Source of the DNA: Moraxella nonliquefaciens
Lineage (GTDB): Bacteria; Pseudomonadota; Gammaproteobacteria; Pseudomonadales; Moraxellaceae
Assembly (NCBI RefSeq): GCF_001679005.1
Contig: NZ_LXTW01000023.1
Span: 18,114-82,113, forward strand
Length of the DNA stretch: 64,000 nt
Reading direction: 5' to 3'
Part shown: piece after piece, positions 26,195 through 35,136 of the stretch
How positions within the stretch are numbered: position 1 is the first letter of the stretch
Layout: every line of letters begins with the position of its first letter
The notes under the pieces: generated by a model
Told to the model about the DNA's origin: nothing
Databases searched by the model: none
The model's input: only the letters and a program-made list of their open reading frames with translations
Translations under genes and position numbers: made by a program

Positions 26195-26271
26195 GTGGAA
26201 AACTTTTTTAAAATCAGTGTTTTCTATAAAAAATAGAAGCTAATGATGTGTCATAAGCCTTATTTTTAGAG

Positions 26272-26287
26272 TGTTCCACGTGAAACC
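26272..26287. other. parS site 7 (intergenic)
   Basis: TGTTCCACGTGAAACC, two differences from consensus. Confidence 0.7.
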
Positions 26288-26302
26288 AAGAATGACCAAT
26301 CA

Positions 26303-26318
26303 CGTTCCACATGAAACA
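26303..26318. other. parS-like site 8 (intergenic)
   Basis: CGTTCCACATGAAACA; the core is altered to CACATG, so binding may be weak. Confidence 0.5.
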
Positions 26319-26697
26319 TTTCTGGATTGTGGATAAGTTGAAATGAATATTGACAAATGGCAAAGTTAAAACGACTTATCCACAGCCAACCATCAAGATT
26401 GGTTAAATATTGCCAACAAATCACACCTTTGGGTGAATGTATAAGACAGATTGTATTTACCTTATGATGATCATAATTTAAGCGGTTGTCATTTGTTTTG
26501 CTTTGTCTTTTTTGGGGTGTTTTGTGCATTTGAAGACATTGTTATTTAAAAGTTATTTAAAGACGTCGTTAATTGACCAATTAACTGCTTGGGTTGATTT
26601 AGAAAGTTGGATTTATAAGCACCCATTAACCACCCATTGATTTAAAACATTAACCATTTTAAAAAATACTCATAAAAATTCTCATAAAAGGTAAGTT

Positions 26698-27360
26698 ATG
26701 TTTACAGGCATCATAGAAACGACAGGCACACTGACCGCCATTACACCCACAGGGGGTGATGTGCGATTGACGATTACTGCCCCTGATTTGGATTTTGGCG
26801 ATGTTAAATTAGGTGATTCTATTGCGTCCAATGGCATATGTTTGACAGTTGTGGCAATAGATGGCAACAGTTATGTGGTAGATGTTTCACGTGAAACATT
26901 GACCACTTCTTCATTAAATATGTGGAAAGTAGGCGACACGTTAAACCTAGAAAAAGCCATGCTCCCAACCACTCGTTTTGGGGGGCATATCGTGGCAGGC
27001 CATGTGGACGGCGTGGGCAAAATTACCAAAATCGCCAAAGATGCCCGCTCGGTCTATGTGGAGGTATTTGTACCATCTGAGCTGATGAGATATACCACAG
27101 GCAAAGGCTCAATCACGGTGGACGGCATTAGTCTCACGACCAACCGCATAAAGCCGTCTGAAAATATCGTCTGCCTAAATATCATTCCGCATACTGCTGA
27201 GATGACCAACATCGCACGGCATTGGACGGTGGGGCGGGCGGTAAATTTGGAAGTGGATTTGGTGGCACGCTATTTGGAGCGACTTATTGGGGCAAAAACC
27301 GATACACCCCAAAGCAAAATTACCGAAGAGCTGCTTATCAACAGTGGATTTTTAAAATAG
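26698..27360 (+). CDS. ribE: Riboflavin synthase alpha chain
   Basis: Enzyme dismutating two 6,7-dimethyl-8-ribityllumazines to riboflavin; 220 residues, the normal size, made of two homologous barrels. The first opens MFTGIIETTGTL with GDSIASNGICLTV, and the second contains TTRFGGHIVAGHVDGVG and GSITVDGISLTTN. A perfect parS site lies inside, encoding VSRET between the two barrels. It is 554 bp after ribD, separated by the parS/DnaA-box spacer. I saw no FMN riboswitch in that spacer. Confidence 0.95.
   Translation: MFTGIIETTGTLTAITPTGGDVRLTITAPDLDFGDVKLGDSIASNGICLTVVAIDGNSYVVDVSRETLTTSSLNMWKVGDTLNLEKAMLPTTRFGGHIVAGHVDGVGKITKIAKDARSVYVEVFVPSELMRYTTGKGSITVDGISLTTNRIKPSENIVCLNIIPHTAEMTNIARHWTVGRAVNLEVDLVARYLERLIGAKTDTPQSKITEELLINSGFLK
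26883..26898. other. parS site 9 (perfect, in ribE)
   Basis: TGTTTCACGTGAAACA, exact consensus, encoding VSRET inside riboflavin synthase. Confidence 0.85.
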
Positions 27361-27620
27361 ACGATGTGTGACATTTGGGTGATTGTTAGGATTTGTCTGT
27401 CTGATAAAAACTTGAAAATTGGTAGAAAATTAACCATAATCACCAAAGCCAAATTGTCATTTTTTTGAGTGTAACATTGAGTGTGGTTTTCTAATATAGA
27501 TTAAAATATTTAATAAAATCAATAGGATATTTTAAAAATGATTTTGACGGCACATAAAAATCACTCTTTGTTCAACCCATGATTGATGGGATTATTATTT
27601 AACATGTATTAAGGTAAAAC

Positions 27621-28631
27621 ATGAATCATAAGTTACGCCTAATTTTTGCAGGTACACCAGAATTTGCCAAGGTTGCTTTACAAGAGCTTATTGACCACCA
27701 AGATGAGCTAAATATTGATATTGTGGCGGTCTATACCCAGCCCGACCGCAAGGCAGGGCGTGGGCAAAAATTAACTCCAAGCCCTGTCAAAGAGCTTGCT
27801 CTTAGCCATAATATCCCTGTGGAACAGCCGATAAGTTTTAGCCTAAAAAGTGAAAATGGACAAGTTTCACGTGAAACACTTGCCAATTATCGTCCTGATG
27901 TGATGATTGTCTGTGCTTATGGCTTGATTTTGCCGATTGGTGTGCTGGGTACCCCAACTTTTGGCTGTCTAAACATTCACGCTTCGCTGCTGCCTAAGTG
28001 GCGTGGTGCAGCTCCCATTCAGCGGGCAATTTTGGCGGATGATGCGACCACGGGCATTACGATCATGCAGATGAATCAAGGGCTTGATACAGGTGATATG
28101 CTATATAAACTCCCTTGCGATATCACAAATACTGATACGACTCAAACACTCCATGATAAACTTGCCAAACTTGGTGGTGTGGCGATGACAACCGTACTAA
28201 AAGATTTGGCAACTTATCAAGCCAACGCCAAGCCACAAGATGACAGCCTTGCCAATTATGCTAAAAAAATAAGCAGTGATGAAGGGCAAATTAACTGGCA
28301 AAACTCTGCCCATCATATCAACCGCCAAATCCGTGCGTTAAATGCGTTTACCTTTTTAAATGGTGAGCGTATCAAGGTGTTAGAATGTATGCCCATAAAA
28401 CTTAACCAAACCACAACCGAGATGCCAGCTAAGATTGTAAGTGTGGGGAAAAAGGCGGTGCTGGTGGCGTGTGGTGCTGATGACAATGGCGATAAGCATT
28501 TGATAAATATCACAAAAATGCAATGGGCAGGGGGTAAACCCTTGACCGCCGAGCAAATTGCGGTGGGTGATAAATTAAAAGACGGTGAGATTTTTGATGG
28601 TCATACCAATAAAAATATCAATGATAGGTAA
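27621..28631 (+). CDS. fmt: Methionyl-tRNA formyltransferase
   Basis: Formylates the initiator Met-tRNA; 336 residues, slightly longer than E. coli (315). The formyltransferase domain has FAGTPEFAKVAL, the catalytic region CLNIHASLLPKWRGAAPIQRAI and GITIMQMNQGLDTGDML. The C-terminal OB-like tRNA-binding domain follows. A parS site inside encodes VSRETL in a variable loop near residue 84. It is followed by rsmB, whose ATG lies 4 bp after the fmt stop, the usual fmt-rsmB pairing. Confidence 0.96.
   Translation: MNHKLRLIFAGTPEFAKVALQELIDHQDELNIDIVAVYTQPDRKAGRGQKLTPSPVKELALSHNIPVEQPISFSLKSENGQVSRETLANYRPDVMIVCAYGLILPIGVLGTPTFGCLNIHASLLPKWRGAAPIQRAILADDATTGITIMQMNQGLDTGDMLYKLPCDITNTDTTQTLHDKLAKLGGVAMTTVLKDLATYQANAKPQDDSLANYAKKISSDEGQINWQNSAHHINRQIRALNAFTFLNGERIKVLECMPIKLNQTTTEMPAKIVSVGKKAVLVACGADDNGDKHLINITKMQWAGGKPLTAEQIAVGDKLKDGEIFDGHTNKNINDR
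27863..27878. other. parS site 10 (in fmt)
   Basis: AGTTTCACGTGAAACA, one flanking difference from consensus, intact 14-bp palindrome. Confidence 0.8.
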
Positions 28632-28635
28632 TGAT

Positions 28636-29967
28636 ATGAAAATCAACTCACAATTACCCATCCGAGCCAATGTCATCTTAACACTTGAAAACATCAAGCA
28701 AGGGCAGTCTTTATCATCGTTATTGGATGATTTATTAACTGCTCTCAAAGACAGTCAAAAAGGTTTTGCTCACCAGTTATTACTAGGCACGCTTCGCCAT
28801 TGGCATGCCATTGGTCGCATTGGTGAGAGTCTCATAAAACAACCTCCAACTGATATGAGTGTCATCTGTGCGTTAAATATGGGCTTGTATGAACTTTTAT
28901 ATATGAACACGCCTGATTATGCTGTGATTAATGAGACATTAAACGCTCTAAAAGCATTAAATAAAAATTATGGCGTGGGGTTTATTAATGCCGTATTGAG
29001 AAAAGTAGCGGACAAAAAAGAAAAATTTACCAAAAAAATACAAAAAAATCACAGCTTGCCCAATTGGCTTGCCAAACAAATTAAGCAGGATTGGGGGGAG
29101 TATTATGAAAATTTGGGGCAAAATTTGCGAAAGTCTGCTCCGATATTTTTGCGTGTGAATGGCAAATTTAGCACGCTGGATAAGTATGCTGATTTGTTAA
29201 ATTCTGCTAATATCGCTCATCAAATTCTACCGCTTGGCGTGGCGGATGAGCGTGTGATTAAGCTGACTGCTTCGCAAAAAGTGCAATCTTTACCGCATTT
29301 CCAAGACGGCTTTGTGAGTGTGCAAGACCGTCATGCCCAGCTTTGCGGACATATCTTAAAGACCTTAGATTTGCCCAAAAATCTAAGGTTGTTGGATGCT
29401 TGTACCGCGCCTGGGGGGAAGTTGGCACAGCTGTTGGAATTATCAAATGATGTGTTTCACGTGGAACATATTACGGCGCTAGATAATGATGAAAAACGCC
29501 TAAATCGTGTGCATGATAACTTAACTCGCTTGGCATTGGCAGATGGGGCAAAGGTGATTTGTGCAGATGCCACAAATTATCGGACGGATGTATCCTTTGA
29601 TGTCATCGTGCTTGATGCACCGTGCAGTGCCACAGGGGTTATCAGAAGACACCCTGATATTGCCCTGCTTCGCACTGAACAAGATGTTATTCAGACGGTT
29701 GCCTTGCAAGTGGATATCTTGCAAAATCTGTGGCAAAATTTGATGGTGGGTGGATATCTGCTGTATGTCACCTGTTCATTGTTAAAAATAGAAAATGAGA
29801 AACAGATTCTAAACTTTCTTGCCAATACGCCAAATGCCAAAGCGGTGGATTTTGGGTTAAATCTACCATCTCAAATCAAACAAACAGTGGGTTATCAATG
29901 CCTGCCACTAAGTGATGATGATGGAGATGGATTTTATTATGCACTTTTGCAAAAAGTAGATAGATGA
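28636..29967 (+). CDS. rsmB: 16S rRNA m5C967 methyltransferase RsmB
   Basis: SAM-dependent enzyme that methylates C967 of 16S rRNA; 443 residues from the ATG at 28636 (MKINSQLPIRANVIL). An N-terminal NusB-like domain (1-140) precedes the methyltransferase domain, with LLDACTAPGGKLAQLLEL (SAM motif), DAPCSATGVIRRHPD (first conserved cysteine) and LYVTCSLLKIENEKQI (catalytic cysteine). A parS site encodes VFHVEH just after the SAM motif. The open frame continues upstream into fmt but with no sensible start. Confidence 0.95.
   Translation: MKINSQLPIRANVILTLENIKQGQSLSSLLDDLLTALKDSQKGFAHQLLLGTLRHWHAIGRIGESLIKQPPTDMSVICALNMGLYELLYMNTPDYAVINETLNALKALNKNYGVGFINAVLRKVADKKEKFTKKIQKNHSLPNWLAKQIKQDWGEYYENLGQNLRKSAPIFLRVNGKFSTLDKYADLLNSANIAHQILPLGVADERVIKLTASQKVQSLPHFQDGFVSVQDRHAQLCGHILKTLDLPKNLRLLDACTAPGGKLAQLLELSNDVFHVEHITALDNDEKRLNRVHDNLTRLALADGAKVICADATNYRTDVSFDVIVLDAPCSATGVIRRHPDIALLRTEQDVIQTVALQVDILQNLWQNLMVGGYLLYVTCSLLKIENEKQILNFLANTPNAKAVDFGLNLPSQIKQTVGYQCLPLSDDDGDGFYYALLQKVDR
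29453..29468. other. parS site 11 (in rsmB)
   Basis: TGTTTCACGTGGAACA, one difference from consensus. It is the right-most site seen, about 10 kb from oriC. Confidence 0.78.
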
Positions 29968-30094
29968 TATGATGATTTGTCATTATGTTTGTCATTGTAT
30001 TTGTTCTAAATTAACTTATCATGATATCATTCTAAATTAACATTGATGCCAGATTAATATTAACATTGATTTTTTAAATTCAAAAGGTATTTTT

Positions 30095-31507
30095 ATGAAA
30101 TATATCAGCACTCGTGGCAATACCGCCCCCATGCAATTTAGCGATGTTTTGCTTATGGGGCTTGCCCCTGATGGTGGTTTGATGCTTCCAGAGTACTACC
30201 CACAGATTGACCGTGCGACTTTGGATAAATGGCGGTCGCTGTCTTATACTGAGCTTGCTTTTGAGATTATGTCGCTGTTTGCAACCGACATCCCCAAAGA
30301 TGATTTAAAGGGTCTGATTGACAAAACCTACACCAAAGCCGCCTTTGGCACGGAGGAGATTAGCCCTGTTCGCACACTAAAAGATGGCATTAAAATTTTG
30401 GAGTTATCTAATGGGGTAACGCTTGCTTTTAAGGATATGGCAATGCAGTTTTTGGGCAACGCTTTTGAATATGTCCTAAAACAAAAAAATAAACGCCTAA
30501 CCATCATCGGAGCAACCTCTGGCGATACAGGCAGTGCAGCAGAATATGCCTTGCGTGGTAAGGATAATATTGATGTCTTTATGATGTCGCCATGTGGTAA
30601 GATGAGCGAATTTCAAAGAGCTCAAATGTATAGTTTAATGGATGATAATATTCATAATATCGCCATTGATGGTATGTTTGATGATTGTCAAGATATTGTC
30701 AAAGCGATACAACAAGATAAAGCCTTCAAAGATAAATATCAAATTGGCACGGTCAATTCTATTAATTGGGGTCGTATTTTGGCTCAAATCGTTTATTATT
30801 TTAAAGGCTATTTTAATGCTACCAATAATAATGATGAAAAGGTAAGTTTTTGTGTACCATCTGGTAATTTTGGCAATGTCTGTGCAGGTCATATCGCCCG
30901 TGAGATGGGATTGCCAATTCATCGCTTGATTGTGGCAACCAATGAAAATGATGTTTTAAATGAATTCTTTAAAACAGGCAAATACATTCCCAGAAAAGCC
31001 AGCGAAACTTATATAACATCAAGTCCGTCTATGGATATTTCAAAAGCGTCTAATTTTGAGCGATTTATTTATCTGCTTATTGGTAAAAATGGTGATGAAT
31101 TAAATATGCTTTGGAAAGATGTGAATGGTGGTAGGGGATTTGATTTGTCGCATTTATTAAATGATGCCAATGACAAATACGGCTTTGTGTCGGGTAAATC
31201 CACGCACGCTGACCGCATCGCCACAATCAAGGCGGTGTGGGAAAGTGATGAGGATTTGCTGGACCCGCATACCGCAGATGGTGTTAAAGTTGCCCGTGAT
31301 GTTCGTTTGCCTGATGAAACCATTGTTGTGGCGGAAACGGCGTTGCCTGCCAAATTTGCCCAAACCATCATAGAGGCGGTTGGACACATTGACATTCCAA
31401 GACCTCCTCACACCAAAGATATTGAAAGCCTGCCACAAAAAGTGGTGGTACTTGATAATAAGGCAGAGCTGGTTAAAGAGCAGATTGAGAAGTTTGTCAA
31501 GCTCTAA
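30095..31507 (+). CDS. thrC: Threonine synthase
   Basis: PLP enzyme making threonine from O-phosphohomoserine; 470 residues, matching the long (fungal/gammaproteobacterial-type) class. It begins MKYISTRGNTAPMQFSDVLLMGLAPDGGL. The PLP lysine is in TLAFKDMAMQFLGNAFEY, and the phosphate-binding loop is GATSGDTGSAAEYA. VPSGNFGNVCAGHIA completes the fold-type II signature. A terminator hairpin follows the stop. It is monocistronic as far as the sequence shows. Confidence 0.95.
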   Translation: MKYISTRGNTAPMQFSDVLLMGLAPDGGLMLPEYYPQIDRATLDKWRSLSYTELAFEIMSLFATDIPKDDLKGLIDKTYTKAAFGTEEISPVRTLKDGIKILELSNGVTLAFKDMAMQFLGNAFEYVLKQKNKRLTIIGATSGDTGSAAEYALRGKDNIDVFMMSPCGKMSEFQRAQMYSLMDDNIHNIAIDGMFDDCQDIVKAIQQDKAFKDKYQIGTVNSINWGRILAQIVYYFKGYFNATNNNDEKVSFCVPSGNFGNVCAGHIAREMGLPIHRLIVATNENDVLNEFFKTGKYIPRKASETYITSSPSMDISKASNFERFIYLLIGKNGDELNMLWKDVNGGRGFDLSHLLNDANDKYGFVSGKSTHADRIATIKAVWESDEDLLDPHTADGVKVARDVRLPDETIVVAETALPAKFAQTIIEAVGHIDIPRPPHTKDIESLPQKVVVLDNKAELVKEQIEKFVKL

Positions 31508-31545
31508 AAATGCACAAGTCATTAGATACAAAAGTCATTTTAAAT

Positions 31546-31580
31546 AAGCCATTTTAAACCCAAATAAAATGGCTTTAACT
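31546..31580 (+). terminator. thrC terminator
   Basis: AAGCCATTTTA (31546-31556) and TAAAATGGCTT (31565-31575) form an 11-bp stem, followed by TAACTT. Confidence 0.65.
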
Positions 31581-31772
31581 TAATTTATCAGATTTTACCA
31601 TCATCTTATCAAAAGTTTGTTAAATGATGTATTTTTGTCGGAAAGTTACCGCCAAATAATGATAAAATAGTTAATATTTTTTTACATTTGTGATATGCTA
31701 AGCAAAATTTTAGCAAGTTCGCAAGTTCTTGTCTTGCAAGATGCTCTTATTGCCTTAATAATGGATAATGAT

Positions 31773-32864
31773 ATGAAGCTAACAGTCCTAAAAAGCCTGA
31801 TGACCGCTTGCCTAATCGGTGGTGTGATGATGTCATCAGCTCATGCAAATAACCCCGCCCCAACCATCAAAGCAGATGCTCCCAACCGCTATACCGTCAA
31901 AAAAGGTGATACATTGTGGGACATCTCTGGCAGATATCTAAATGCACCATACAGATGGCGTGAGATTTGGGCGACCAATCAACAAGTCAAAAACCCACAT
32001 CTTATCTACCCGGGCGATATTCTTATCATGTGCATCATCAAAGGTCAGACGCTGGTCGGTGTGGATACAGGCGAGGGCTGTGCAGGCATTGAACGCCAAA
32101 TGCAAGAGGTGCCAGCTGGCGATACCCCCATACAGCTTAACTCATCACAAGACAGCGTGCCTACCATTCCACTATCAAACATTCGTCATTGGCTTGACCG
32201 TGCGGTGATTGTGAGCCCTGATGATTTTGAGACAACTCCTTATGTATTGGCATCTAAAAAAGGCAATCTTATCACCGCAACAGGCGATAAAATCTATGTC
32301 AAAGGTGCACTGCTTACCCCCGGTCAGATCTATGGTGTTTATCGTAAGTCTGAGCCTTATGTAGATACAAGAACTGGTACGGTTGTGGGGCTAGAAGCCA
32401 TTCAAGTGGCTCGTGGTATCGTTACTGATGTGTCGGGCAATGGTGTGTCAAGCATTCAGATTACCCAGTCATTTGACACAGAGATTCGTGAAGGTGATCG
32501 TGTATTCTCTGAGATTCACACCCAACTGCCTTTGGTGTTCTATCCTGCCCCCGCTCAGGTGAATCGTGGCGGTAGTATTGTTCGTGTGATGGACAGTATT
32601 GGCAGTGCTGCCAAAGGCAGTGTGGTTGCCATCAATATCGGTGCTACCCAAGGCGCAAGAGCTGGTCATGTTTTTGACGTATATCGCAAAGGTGCGCTTG
32701 TTCGTGATGTCTATGACAATGATACACCAGTTCGCTTGCCCAGTGAAAAAGCGGCTCAGGTGATGGTGTTTAAGGCATTTGACCATATCAGCTACGCCTA
32801 TGTTCTCTCATCAGAGTTGCCACTTAATGAAGGCGATCAGTTGGTGCCACCTGATTATCTATAA
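31773..32864 (+). CDS. Secreted LysM peptidoglycan-binding protein
   Basis: 363 residues from the ATG at 31773, which gives a clean signal peptide (MKLTVLKSLMTACLIGG with cleavage after SSAHA). A single LysM domain follows (YTVKKGDTLWDISGRYL to HLIYPGDIL, about 37-85), so the protein should bind peptidoglycan in the periplasm. The remaining 270 residues contain no catalytic motif I recognise. Homologues commonly sit upstream of dprA and the TsaC-like gene, as here, which supports conservation of the cluster but not a function. Confidence 0.85.
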   Translation: MKLTVLKSLMTACLIGGVMMSSAHANNPAPTIKADAPNRYTVKKGDTLWDISGRYLNAPYRWREIWATNQQVKNPHLIYPGDILIMCIIKGQTLVGVDTGEGCAGIERQMQEVPAGDTPIQLNSSQDSVPTIPLSNIRHWLDRAVIVSPDDFETTPYVLASKKGNLITATGDKIYVKGALLTPGQIYGVYRKSEPYVDTRTGTVVGLEAIQVARGIVTDVSGNGVSSIQITQSFDTEIREGDRVFSEIHTQLPLVFYPAPAQVNRGGSIVRVMDSIGSAAKGSVVAINIGATQGARAGHVFDVYRKGALVRDVYDNDTPVRLPSEKAAQVMVFKAFDHISYAYVLSSELPLNEGDQLVPPDYL

Positions 32865-32876
32865 AGTTTTATTTTT

Positions 32877-32912
32877 AAATTGCCAGTACGCTGTATTGGC
32901 AATTTTGTTTTG
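32877..32912 (+). terminator. Terminator after the LysM gene
   Basis: AAATTGCCAGTAC (32877-32889) pairs with GTATTGGCAATTT (32893-32905) with one G-U, followed by TGTTTTG. Confidence 0.75.
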
Positions 32913-33092
32913 TCAATAAAATTTTGGGTGCATCCTAACTGATAATATGATGATGCTCTTATAAAAAAGCAGTCATGATATGGGGCATACTTGCCTTTGC
33001 TATTTGTTTATTTGTTATATTCTATGAATTTACAAAATATTATAATGGTAGGTATGCTCTAACATCACCTAATATAAAAATAAGTAATAACC

Positions 33093-34250
33093 ATGAAATA
33101 TCAATCACTAAATGCAACATCTGCCATACTCGCTTTGTGGTATGTGACAAACACATCTTTGAGTGCCTTTTATAAATTAACCGAACAATTTGGTGATGCA
33201 AAGCAGGCACTCATGGCAGAGCTTACAAAATGGCAGGAGCTTGGTGTGCATAACGCCCACATCAAAAGATGGCAAGATGCCGATGACGTCATGGCGATGG
33301 TAGATGGACTCTATGATGAATCAGAGCGTGGGACATATGGCATGCTTTTTATGGATGATGAGCGTTATCCTGACATGCTAAGACAAATTTATGACCCACC
33401 ACCGGTGTTGTTTTATCGTGGGGAAGTCGCTCGTTTGTCAGATAGGCAAGTGGCAATTGTTGGCAGTCGTCATCCCACAGAATTTGCTTATCAGACAACT
33501 TTAAACATGGCAGAATATCTGACCCATCAAGGGCTGACCGTTACCAGCGGATTGGCAAGCGGCATTGATAAGGCTGCACATTTGGGTGCACTTTTGAATG
33601 GACGTGGGCAGACGGTTGGGGTCATGGGAACAGGCATTAATGTGTGTTATCCTAAAAATCAAAACGCTCTATATGCTCAAATTATCAATGATGGGGGCTG
33701 TCTTATCAGTGAGTTACTGCCTGCCACGCCCCCCACAAAACACAATTTCCCACGCCGTAACCGTTTGGTGGCTGGGCTGTCGCTTGCTACGCTGGTTACC
33801 GAAGCTGCTATTGCCAGTGGTTCACTCATTACCGCCCGCCTAAGTGCTGAGCAGGGCAAACAAGTCTTTGCCATGCCCAGTTTTGTTGATAATGTTAATG
33901 CTGAGGGTTGCCATCATCTCATCCGTGAAGGGGCGACTCTCATCTACCATCCCAATCAAATCGTTGATGAGTTAAGTGAGAGCATGACAGGTTATAATGC
34001 CCTACCCAAAACTTTCTCTCGGGGTGTTTTAGCACTTGATGACGCCCATCAAAAACCCCCTGTGCCTACACCAGTTGTTATCCCATCCCATTTACAAGGG
34101 GTGTTTGATAAACTGCCTGATAAGCCTACGGATTTGGATACGCTTGTGATGATGACGGCATCGGACGTTGGGGTATTGCTGGGGTCTTTGTTAGAGCTTG
34201 AAATGTTGGGAGTGGTCAAAGTGGTTGGAGGTCGTTATGAGCGGATATGA
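33093..34250 (+). CDS. dprA: DNA processing protein DprA
   Basis: Protein that loads RecA on incoming single-stranded DNA during natural transformation; 385 residues. The Rossmann-like core is complete: VAIVGSRHPTEFAYQTT, VTSGLASGIDKAAHLGAL, GVMGTGINVCYP, and FPRRNRLVAGLSLATLVTEAA with GSLITARLSAEQGKQVFAMP. A winged-helix C-terminal domain follows (KPTDLDTLVMMTASDVGVLLGSLLELEM). Presence fits the natural competence known in Moraxella. The next gene overlaps its 3' end by 14 bp. Confidence 0.95.
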   Translation: MKYQSLNATSAILALWYVTNTSLSAFYKLTEQFGDAKQALMAELTKWQELGVHNAHIKRWQDADDVMAMVDGLYDESERGTYGMLFMDDERYPDMLRQIYDPPPVLFYRGEVARLSDRQVAIVGSRHPTEFAYQTTLNMAEYLTHQGLTVTSGLASGIDKAAHLGALLNGRGQTVGVMGTGINVCYPKNQNALYAQIINDGGCLISELLPATPPTKHNFPRRNRLVAGLSLATLVTEAAIASGSLITARLSAEQGKQVFAMPSFVDNVNAEGCHHLIREGATLIYHPNQIVDELSESMTGYNALPKTFSRGVLALDDAHQKPPVPTPVVIPSHLQGVFDKLPDKPTDLDTLVMMTASDVGVLLGSLLELEMLGVVKVVGGRYERI

Positions 34251-34860
34251 CCATATCCCCCAAAGTCATGTTACTAAAAGTGTTGATGTGGCGTATGAAT
34301 GGCTCATGCAAGGTAAGATTTTGGCGTATCCTACCGAAAGCGTGTGGGGGCTAGGTTCTCATCCTTTTGATGAGCAGGCAATAAATAGGCTGCTTGCCCT
34401 AAAAAAACGCCCTACCAACAAAGGCATGATTGTCCTAACTTCTGATGAATCCTATATTGAAGTATTTTTTAAAAATTTGTCAAAAGCTCGTCAAGACCAA
34501 ATCATCAAAAGTTGGTATGCCAATGACAGACGGCAGGCAAGTACATGGCTGTTTGATATTCCAAAGGGGGTTGATGTGCCACGGTCTGTGCGTGGCGAAC
34601 ATGAAAGCCTTGGCATTCGGGTGATTCATCATCCCAAAATCGCCGCCCTATGTGATTTGTTTGCTGCCAATGACACCGACAATCCTTTTGGGTTTTTGCT
34701 CTCTACCAGTTGTAATATTGGTGGGCAAGCTCCTGCTCGTGATTTTTGCATGGCGTGGGATTATTTTGGCGATGGTGTGTATTATCTGTTGGGTGATACG
34801 CTAGGTTATGACAAACCCAGCCAAATCATCAACGCCAACACAGGAGAAGTGGTGCGATGA
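34237..34860 (+). CDS. TsaC/Sua5/YrdC-family protein
   Basis: 207-residue protein of the family that makes threonylcarbamoyl-AMP for t6A37 of tRNA. It starts MSGYDHIPQSHVTK, with GGAGG 6 nt upstream inside dprA, so the two are translationally coupled. Family features are KILAYPTESVWGLGSHP, NRLLALKKRPTNKGMIVL, and LLSTSCNIGGQAPAR. The dprA-tsaC pairing is common. The central VRGEHESLGIRV replaces the family's usual PxxxxxAxR(I/V) region, so activity is likely but not certain. Confidence 0.87.
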   Translation: MSGYDHIPQSHVTKSVDVAYEWLMQGKILAYPTESVWGLGSHPFDEQAINRLLALKKRPTNKGMIVLTSDESYIEVFFKNLSKARQDQIIKSWYANDRRQASTWLFDIPKGVDVPRSVRGEHESLGIRVIHHPKIAALCDLFAANDTDNPFGFLLSTSCNIGGQAPARDFCMAWDYFGDGVYYLLGDTLGYDKPSQIINANTGEVVR

Positions 34861-34892
34861 TTTTGATTTCAATTTTGATTTTGATTTCAATA

Positions 34893-34923
34893 AAAAATCC
34901 TTCGTATGGTACAAAGGATTTTT
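34893..34923. terminator. Bidirectional terminator between convergent genes
   Basis: AAAAATCCTT (34893-34902) and AAGGATTTTT (34914-34923) form a perfect 10-bp stem with A and T tracts on both sides. It serves the TsaC-like gene on the plus strand and the HMA-like gene on the minus strand. Confidence 0.85.
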
Positions 34924-34953
34924 AATGTAAGGGATTTTCAAAGCAGAGAGTGC

Positions 34954-35136
34954 TTAGATGCCAATGGCAGTTTTAAAAGCAGCTTCATCAAAGTCATCAC
35001 CGTGAGTGACAACCACAGTGCCTTTTTCAACGTTGATATTGACAAACTTAACACCAGCGATATTTTCGGTTTTGGCAACCAAAGCATCAGCGGCAGCTTG
35101 GTCAGCAACAGTTAGGTTAAATTGAGATTGAGACAT
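34954..35136 (-). CDS. Small HMA-like (ferredoxin-fold) protein without the CxxC metal site
   Basis: 60-residue protein starting MSQSQFNLTVADQAAADALV. The pattern of a beta strand, helix, VKFVNINVEKGTVVVTHGD and a final FDEAAFKTAI resembles heavy-metal-associated domains of CopZ/MerP type. The metal loop, normally MxCxxC after the first strand, reads VADQAAAD and has no cysteine anywhere. The ATG at 35136 has GGAG 6 nt upstream. It stands alone behind a bidirectional terminator. The fold assignment is my inference from the sequence pattern; metal binding by the usual site is ruled out. Confidence 0.75.
   Translation of the reverse strand: MSQSQFNLTVADQAAADALVAKTENIAGVKFVNINVEKGTVVVTHGDDFDEAAFKTAIGI

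Larger units (their letters stand above)
26129..26384. other. Secondary DnaA-box and parS cluster in the ribD-ribE spacer
   Basis: Three exact DnaA boxes (TTATCCACA at 26129 and 26376, TGTGGATAA at 26328) and three parS-like sites (26179, 26272, 26303) fall within 256 bp, about 6.8 kb from oriC. The 26144-26697 spacer has no convincing gene; a minus-strand reading across it (26266-26529) encodes the parS-derived peptide pattern and lacks a start context. Confidence 0.6.

Noticed and set aside
26266..26529. Minus-strand 87-codon ORF in the ribD-ribE spacer
   Set aside because: No ribosome site; its C-terminal peptide comes from parS palindromes (FHVE, FLVSRGT), a pattern that often yields spurious ORFs.
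26144..26697. FMN riboswitch before ribE
   Set aside because: The conserved RFN-element segments (such as AGGGTNA and the paired GATTC-type arms) were not found in this spacer or before ribD.
32975..33175. 66-codon plus-strand ORF with a hydrophobic start before dprA
   Set aside because: It overlaps the dprA coding region by 83 bp, lacks a ribosome site and has no recognisable C-terminal half; probably a chance frame in AT-rich DNA.
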